A stretch of 64,000 bases of DNA from contig JAXDDX010000010.1 in the NCBI GenBank assembly GCA_034670405.1, forward strand, positions 8,008,501-8,072,500. Direction: 5' to 3'. This DNA comes from Hoplostethus atlanticus (Eukaryota > Chordata > Actinopteri > Trachichthyiformes > Trachichthyidae). This document shows, one piece after another, positions 56,830-64,000 of this stretch; position 1 is the first letter of the stretch; each line of letters begins with the position of its first letter. Made by a program: the position numbers and the translations under genes. Below the pieces are notes generated by a model. That model ran no database searches. It worked only from the letters and a program-made list of their open reading frames with translations, and was not told where the DNA came from.

Positions 56830-59480
56830 ATTTCGGGGCTCTGATGGCAAAAGCTCTGTCACCTCTTGACTTGGACCGGAGACAATTAAAAGAGCTTTAT
56901 TGGCAGATCTGAGACTGCGCTCTTTTTTTAAAGTAATCAATAAAATCTTCAGTTCTAAAATAAACAGGTAGCCAGTGCTAAAATGGGAGTTATATGCTCT
57001 CTCCTCCTGGATCTAGTCAGAAGCCTTGCAGCTGCAAGCGAGTCTTCCTATTGAGGCTGGAATACAATGAGTTGCAATAGTCAATACAGGTTGAGATAAA
57101 AGTATGAATAACTTCTTACATGTCATAAAAGGATAGGAATGACCTGATCTTGGATATATATTTGTAGCAACTTGCTACCGTACTGGGTCCGTGACAGACA
57201 GAGACACAGGCGGAGGGCAGAGTCAACTGAAATTGACGGCCGCTCTCAGCGCCGTCTCGTCCGGCTGGCGCACCTCCGTCTCTCCCGGCAGGTCAGCCGT
57301 GGAGCACCAAAGCTGCCAGTCCGCCAGGCTTCCCAGAGCGTCCCGCTCCAACCCCGACTGGGCAGCTCTTCCAGGCTGCCCCCGGCTGCACCCTCCACGG
57401 ACCTTCGTTGGTCGCCGTTGCTGGTCACGCTGGCTCTCGCTTTCCTATACAGTCTGACTCGACTCCACAGACTCAGTCACACAATCCATCAGCCTCTCAC
57501 ACTGATGCACTCTCTCGCTCGCACATGCACACTCAGGTTAAAAAGGCCCGGCTGCAATCAGCCTTAATTGGCCGCAGCCCTGCTCGATCCAGGGAGAATC
57601 ACTGACTCGACTCTCACCTGGACCCAGCCTACGCCTCACCCCCACCCTCCCCCTGCCACAATATTCTTAACTGATAGAAGCAAGACTGAACACTTTGTAC
57701 TTGTTTCTCAAAGGTCAGACCAAATAAAAAAACACTCCTTGATTTGTGGCTGCTGGTTTTATGTTAGCTGTTAGGTTGCCGAGATTATCATAGATTTTAG
57801 TGGTGGCATCAGCAGGGCCAAATACAACAACCTCATACTTGTCTTCATCCAGCTGCAAAAGGTTTTGAGACATCCAACATTTAATATCAGTCAGGCATTC
57901 CCTGAGAGAGTCAAGATACTTGAGTCACTGGGATTTACAGGGAGATGCAGCTGAGTGTCATCAGCATAACAATGAAAGGCAATATTATGCCTATGACTTA
58001 TGTGGCCGAGAGGGAGCATATACACAGACAACAAAACAGGTCCAAGGATGGATCCTTGTGGTACCCCACCGGTAGACTGAGCTACAGAGGATGTGGAACT
58101 ACCCATCCTGAAGACAGATAAGATGTAAACCAATTAATTGTGATTCCAACACAATTGCTAAGATGATCAATTAAGATGTTTGGATCAACAGTGTCAAAAG
58201 CAGCACTAAGGTCCAGTAGAACTAGAATGGAAGTCACCGGTATCAGCTGTAAGAAGAATATAATTTAAAACTCTGAGGAGTGCGGTCTCAGTACTATGTT
58301 TATCGGAAGTTCTCAAATAAATCATCACTCCTTATGTACACGGTTAACTGACTATAGACAACTTTTCCCAAAACTGTAGTCAGAGATGGGAGTTTAGAAA
58401 TAGCTCTGTAATTGCTAGGGATGGAAGGGTCCAGGCTAGGCCTTTTAAGCAGGGGCTGGATAAATGCACGTTTGAAGTATGATGGCACAAGGCCAGTAGC
58501 CAATGAGCAGTTTAAAATTCCAAGAATAAAAGGACAAACAGCATCAAAGGCCTCTTTTAGGAGTCTAGTTGGGATTATATCTCGAGGGCAGGATCAACAT
58601 TTCATCTGAGAAACAATCTCCGATAGTGTTTGTGCTGAGATCTGCTCAAAGGAGGCAAAGGAGGTACTCATTTGGCAGCTCACAGTCATCTCATGCTTAG
58701 GAGGTACACTCAGATTTCTTAGGTTTTCAATCTTCTTGCGGAAGGTTAAAAACCTCTTACATTCAGCAGGAGAATGGTCAGTAATGTTAGACAGTGGAGT
58801 ATTGACAAATATCGATAGTATTAAATAGAACTGTAGGGTTGTGATGATTAGCAGCGATTACATCAGAAACATATTTCTCTTTCTTTCAGTCTTACCATCA
58901 AATCCTTCAAGACATTAAGGTTGTTACTCTCCCATTTCCATTATGCTTATCTCTTTTGATAGCACAGGTATGGTCGTCCAACCATCCGAACCTCTTGAGA
59001 GTTAGTTTACTTCTAGTTTTAACAGGAGCAACTTCATCAAGAGCACACAAGCAAATGAAGGTGAAAAGCAGCTTGAAAGCAGTGATTGAAAGCAGCGGAA
59101 GTCTGAACACTAAGGATTTGGAGGTGAAACAAAGGCAGAATACATTCATGATCAGAGGTTAAATCTTCCATTTAAATGCATTTGACAGACAGGCCGCAGA
59201 GAAGACCAGATGAGGGGTATGACACTGTTGTGCTGTAGCGAAGCCATTCAGTAAGATAATTCAAAAGCAAGACTGTTACAAAATTCATATATATGCATTT
59301 TAAAATCGCCGACCGTGATCACTCTATCGTGTTTGAGCACAGCAGAAGAGACTAAATCAGAGAACTCCCATAGAAAAGCTCCCGTGGGCGGTACACAACC
59401 ACACAGCAGACAGGACTGGCATAGTCTTGAATAAGATTATCTCAAAGCTGGAGAAGGGGTCAACAGTGGTAGGACTACAT
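56830..59480 (-). mobile_element. L2-like LINE with reverse-transcriptase relics
   Basis: Minus-strand pieces in order are: 59149-58907 with CLCALDEVAPVKTRSKLTLK; 58503-58300 with VPSYFKRAFIQPLLKRPSLD and SNYRAISKLP; and 58133-57891 with GGVPQGSILGPVLLSVYMLP and the catalytic HCYADDTQLHLP. Beyond it lies LTDIKCWMSQNLLQLDEDKY, then, across a GC-rich insert, the thumb-like SFLSFYDM and DYCNSLY (about 57150-57040). Stops and shifts break the ORF. Known role: target-primed reverse transcription. This copy is dead. Confidence 0.8.
57166..57730 (+). mobile_element. GC-rich insert inside the LINE (identity unknown)
   Basis: A roughly 560-bp block rich in CG and CTCC words (GCGCCGTCTCGTCCGGCTGG at 57249) interrupts the LINE between its YADD and thumb regions. 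It ends with CAAATAAAAAAAC, an A-rich tail with an AATAAA signal, as a retroposed sequence would. One frame is open for 131 codons (57172-57567), but it is Arg/Leu/Ser-rich with no recognised domain. An LTR fragment or a SINE-like retroposon is possible. Confidence 0.4.
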
Positions 59481-59956
59481 TTAAAATGGTTCTTAAATAA
59501 TAATACATAGGCTTTATGTGCACATTTTGTGTACAATGTCCCCGTTGAGATATTACATGTGTTGTTTTGTTTTTACAAGCGTTTATTCCTAACCTAACCC
59601 TGAAATCAGTTTCACAACAGCTCCACCCACCCAGTGTAAAGAGCTGCAGCCCATTTTACATTAACACAAACTCTCCACAACCCTACTACGTTAATTCTCA
59701 TATCCTCTCCCCGTCTACCTCCTCCATCTGGATGAGCATTTATTCACCACGATGCCCCCACTGATTCGACAACACAGATTCATACACGATCAACAGATGC
59801 ACACACACACACACACACACGCACACATAACGCATACACAAATTCACGGCAGCTGGTGATAAGTCCATTGTAAAGCAGATCATTTCTCCTTGGTAGTGGG
59901 GAGGCAAGAATACACCGTGGACTCTTTATCAGTCACTGAGAGCCATAGAAAGAGGG

Positions 59957-60083
<127 letters not shown>

Positions 60084-60565
60084 AAGAAGGGAGCGAAGTG
60101 TAGCTCCATATTATCACACATTTATCATACTGGAGAGCAGAGGCCTGCTGTGCACTTCACACCTTGCTGTGATGAATAACCCTCTCCTGCTGCACACGCA
60201 CACACACACACACACCTAAATGCACCGCACACGAACACAGAAATACAGACAGGCAAATACACATGAACGCGTGACACTTCTTTGCTTGCTTAGTTGTGTG
60301 AGTCCAAGGTGCCTGCTGGAGTCTAGGATGAGGTTATTATTGCCGACGGAGGAAGGGGCGGAGGGTTGGGGACTGTCACCTTCAACACATCGTTAGCGAG
60401 TATCGCGAGGTGTCGTAGAAGACCTCAGTGACACATGTTCTCCAGCAAACAAACACAAAACATATGATATCCGTAGGTACACTAATAATGAAAACAATAT
60501 ATTGTCTTTACAGTGGAGCCAAGAGTGAGGAAATGGAGAGTCATCGTTCTCTTTCTTCCCCTCTC

Positions 60566-60585
60566 ACACACACACACACACACAC

Positions 60586-60668
<83 letters not shown>
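60566..60668. repeat. (CA)n-(CT)n compound microsatellite
   Basis: About 23 bp of CA followed by about 78 bp of CT. The ORFs across it are low-complexity. Confidence 0.95.
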
Positions 60669-60671
<3 letters not shown>

Positions 60672-62642
60672 GTCAGCATGACAACTTCAGTGAAGTACCT
60701 AGGGAGATGGAGAGGGCTTTTAAAATGGGTACAACTGGGAAAAAAACACCCTTTTCTCTTCATTTGTTTGTTTGTTTCGTCTGTTGTTCTACTCCCTGTG
60801 CTGTTTTCCTTACCCTTTGGGTCTCAGCAGTTTTCTAAACACACTGAGAAAGAAAAAATACAGAGGGAGATAGAAAGGATGCATGTGCATATATCCCCCA
60901 ATGTCTCATTTGAAATGCCAACAGACAGACAGTACAAAACGATCTGGATTAGAGTATTCTCCTCTCTCCTTCGTCGACTTTCATCTTGCTAATAAGCTGT
61001 GAATCTCATCTTGTCTTCAGAGGTTTCCCCTTTCCCTTTCATATTAGTGCGAGGGGTGGTAGATGCGATGGTGCTTGAGATGCAGACCTTGGCTCTACCA
61101 GTAATTGCATTGAGGGGGAGCATTTTGTTGATTAGTGTCTAATAGACTTTATTAAAATTGCTTTGCAGAGCCATGAAAGAGAGAGATTAAGGTGGGGAGG
61201 GAGGGAGATGGGGCAGCACTGCTTAGCGATATGATTTGAGATCCCATCCAACAATGAAACATTAATTATCCAATGAAAAATAATGAATCTGATCTTCATT
61301 TATGTGTGTTGTTGTAGTGTGTAAGTATTTGGGTAATCTTCACTTACTTCTGAAAGGCAGAATAAAATAGGTTGAATCACATCTGGATAATAGACTGTAA
61401 TTAGTTTTATGTTCCCATACAGTACTCCGGATGTGTCTTCATATCTCGGTTAGGGTCTTAGTCAGTATAGTCTATTTATATGCACCTTTAATAACCCACT
61501 CTTGAATATCCCTGTATCCTATATCCCACCAATAAACTGAATTTCTTCCCCCACCAATGATTTCACGTTAGCTGTCAAAGTAAACTAGTTACACCTACAC
61601 TAAGAGATGCCGGATCTGAACCACTTGCAAGATTTCCATTCTTCTCTGCTTGATATGATCTCCTCAAGACTTTCCACCGTGACCTGAGTTTCTCAGTAGG
61701 CCACGGAAACCCAGCATCTCACATCTACCTGAAACAAAACGTCTGACAAAATTTCAACTTCACTCCAGAAGCAATACCGTTACCTGTGACACCATGCAAA
61801 AGATATTTTCGGGTGTCTGTATCCAGGATAACGTTGGAATTTCCCAGGTTTCTTATCCAGGTTTCTCATAGCCGAGATCAGAGCTTATCCGGGTTATTGT
61901 GAACGGGGTATGGTGTTTTACATGTGTAAGCTCAGCGGAATGCTTCCGAATCCCAAATATGAAGAGAATATTGGTGTGGATGTAATGAAACCATTGTAAA
62001 GTATATAAATTGGTATTTTTTGGTTGTAATCATCTGGAAACCCAAACAAGCACACCATTTTCACAATATATTATTATGGCATGGTAAAAAAATCACATTA
62101 AAAAAGCTTTGGGAACTGTTTGGAACTGAAGTGACATGTTGAAAGCGTTGGCGCAGGTCGTCATTTCAACTGGTCCCTTCATTGTCAGTGTTTGCTGGGA
62201 GAGAAGATATGACAGCAATACTGAGGCTTTAATTGATCCATAACCATCAACATGTTGTTCTTTTGGCACAGGTATAGCATTCAGCTTCGTCAGGGCTTTG
62301 GCCTTGTTGTTAGAGTGTCTGTCTGATGCTGGAAGGTTCAAACCAATCAGGGCAAACCAAAGACTTGAATCTGATTTCTCTCTGCCAGCAAAGGTGCCAC
62401 CTGATGCTATCTATCTCTGTTAACTGAGATAGATTGGCAGAAACATCCTGCAACAGACTTGGGGAGGAGAGTACTTTTTCACCTAAGCTGCTTCACATCA
62501 CAGATACAGGAGATAAGCTCCTGCCCTGTGGGGCCACGCCGGCTCCGACGAGGCTTACTTACTTTATTCAGCTTTGTCAGTCAGCGAGGTACGTACCAGC
62601 CATCCATTTATCATTCATCATCCATCTTCTCTTGGCCTCCAG

Positions 62643-62763
62643 GTGCGAACGCCAAGCTGCGCTACCAGATCACATCAGGGAACACAGGAGGGGTGTTTGA
62701 TGTGGAACCAGAGGTGGGCACTATCTTTATCACCCAGCCTCTGGACTATGAACAGAACAAAAG
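62643..62763 (+). CDS. cadherin gene exon 12: central part of the seventh EC repeat
   Basis: The acceptor is TTGGCCTCCAG, the donor GTAGGA at 62764. Two leading bases complete a Gly codon from exon 11, and two trailing bases (AG) begin an Arg codon finished in exon 13. It encodes GANAKLRYQITSGNTGGVFD (the GxNAxLRY end of the calcium loop) and VEPEVGTIFITQPLDYEQNK with LDYE. The GNTGGVFDVEPEVGT segment is closely reminiscent of CadN-type cadherins. No defect is seen. Confidence 0.94.
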
Positions 62764-63027
62764 GTAGGAGCACAATCTGGGGGGGGGGATGCTTTTCGCC
62801 ACAGCATACCTGGGCAAATGTTTTTTTTGTCATTTTTGGACTTAACACTCCTTTAACAAAACCTATTTGGCAACTTTATTCTAACGGAGGTGAGTAATAC
62901 GTCTCTCAACTGTAAAAGAGATGCTTCAAGGCCAGTTCTGTTCATCTGTTCATTACTGCCTATGTCTTTGTCACACAGTACACTGTATTCATACAAATCC
63001 CTGATGAAAGCAAACTCTATTGTGCAG
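62764..63027 (+). other. intron 12 (264 bp)
   Basis: GTAGGA to CTATTGTGCAG. It contains G9 and T8 runs and no other feature. Confidence 0.9.
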
Positions 63028-63190
63028 GTACAAACTGCATGTTCTGGCCTCGGATGGGAAGTGGGAGGATTACACAACCGTGACGGTGAACGTGGTTAAC
63101 AAGAACGACGAGGCTCCGGTGTTTACCGTTAACGAGTACTACGGTAGCGTAACGGAGGAGCTGGATGGCTCACCGGTGTTTGTGCTACAG
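63028..63190 (+). CDS. cadherin gene exon 13: end of the seventh and start of the eighth EC repeat
   Basis: The acceptor is TATTGTGCAG, the donor GTACAG at 63191. One leading base completes the Arg codon, then 54 codons follow to a clean boundary. It encodes YKLHVLASDGKWEDYTTVTV, the linker NVVNKNDEAPVFTVNEYYGS (NKNDEAP in place of DxNDNxP) and VTEELDGSPVFVLQ (TEE as XEX motif), where the next repeat begins. The gene must continue past the window because the eighth repeat is unfinished. No defect is seen. Confidence 0.94.
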
Positions 63191-64000
63191 GTACAGCCTA
63201 AATCATCAATCAGTATTCAGCTGTGTGATTTACCATGTGTGAGTATTCTGCGTTCTGCTGTTCAGCCTGTGTTTTCATAGGGTACTCACATGCAATTTTT
63301 TACAATGTCACCCTTATTGTCACCCACGGTGGCCACCCTTGCTTTTCCAGCTGAGCAACCCAAAAAACAAATGTAAGCTCTGGTAAAGTGGGAAACTACT
63401 ATCTACTCTAGTTTGGACCTTTATGACTCCCTCTACAAGTACAACTCCCTTTACAACTTCCTAACTCTTGCCTCAAGTCAAAATTGTATTTTACGCTTCC
63501 CAACTTGTGGAGAAGGCTGCAGATAACTGAGATATAAACAATTAAGCCTGAGATCACATTACTTCACTTCAAGTTGGATTTTAAAATAAATGTATTGAAG
63601 ATTTTGTGTAATGATTAATGTATGGCCATGGCTGGGTGTGGCCCCTGGCAATATCATTGACCTTTTAACCACCTTAAGCAAGCTGTTTAAATGTCACCAT
63701 TCTGGTAAATAGGTGACATTGCACTTCATCAGCTATATAGTTGTTATATAAGTGTTTACCTTGAGTAGATTTGACACTTGTGCACCTATACTTTATCACA
63801 ATTCTAGAGTAATACCACATGGTTGCAGTTTCCCTCCCGTGACTGAAGCAGAGTGAAATATGATTTCTACTTGTACCAGCTTTAAGAAAGGGTGCATCTA
63901 TCACAAGGAACATAAATCACTGTGTTGAAATGTGTTTTAAAAGTGAAGATTACAAATTATTTTTCAAACAGTCGTTGGGGAATGGATAGAAAGAAAACTA
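63191..64000 (+). other. start of intron 13
   Basis: AT-rich unique DNA after the donor GTACAG. No exon, transposon or long repeat is recognised before the window ends. Confidence 0.8.

Overview
This 64 kb window looks like chromosomal DNA of a teleost (ray-finned) fish. It is dominated by long (CA)n/(GT)n and (CT)n microsatellites, Tc1/mariner, hAT and PIF/Harbinger-type transposon remnants, L2-like LINE fragments and dispersed fish repeat families. Less than 4% of it is protein-coding. I cannot name the species.

The only host gene I can support is a plus-strand multi-exon cadherin gene. Thirteen internal exons (6515-63190) carry canonical GT/AG borders and mutually compatible phases. Together they encode about 746 residues: the end of one extracellular cadherin (EC) repeat, six complete repeats and the start of another. 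Motifs such as PLDYE, FDRE, DVNDNVPFF, DVNDNKPAF and NKNDEAPVF, and the resemblance of the last exons to the Drosophila CadN class, point to a type III / CadN-like 'neural-cadherin'. The 5' and 3' ends of the gene (signal peptide, first ECs, later ECs, EGF/LamG region, membrane and cytoplasmic parts) lie outside the window. Two exons (1 and 7) carry one extra base each. Removing one base in each restores both the cadherin consensus and the phase to the next exon, so they are assembly errors or true frameshifts.

Layout: 1-6514 is upstream intron or flank with a Harbinger-like remnant, an unidentified 124-aa ORF and a repeat tail. Intron 1 (6766-21940) holds a striking nest: a Tc1 deletion derivative (12611-16440), split by an element with 12-bp inverted ends (12855-16118), itself split by a non-autonomous hAT element with an 8-bp target duplication (13443-15009), which contains a tRNA-Lys-like sequence and long inverted arms around a 46-bp minisatellite. 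Intron 2 (22084-36854) has a nearly full-length hAT element with perfect 8-bp target duplications (24123-27112), heavy CA-repeat clusters, an L2-like LINE with a 35-bp-arm hairpin in it, and SINE/L2-type tails. Introns 3-13 are ordinary apart from microsatellites hugging splice sites, two Tc1/mariner remnants, a degraded tandem copy of the start of exon 10 just before exon 10, and a LINE (about 56830-59480, minus) interrupted by a GC-rich insert.

I found no complete previously undescribed multi-gene system. The most notable items are the nested transposon stack with its minisatellite core, the duplicated exon-10 fragment with a competing splice acceptor, the two phase-restoring frameshifts, and the microsatellites adjoining several splice sites.
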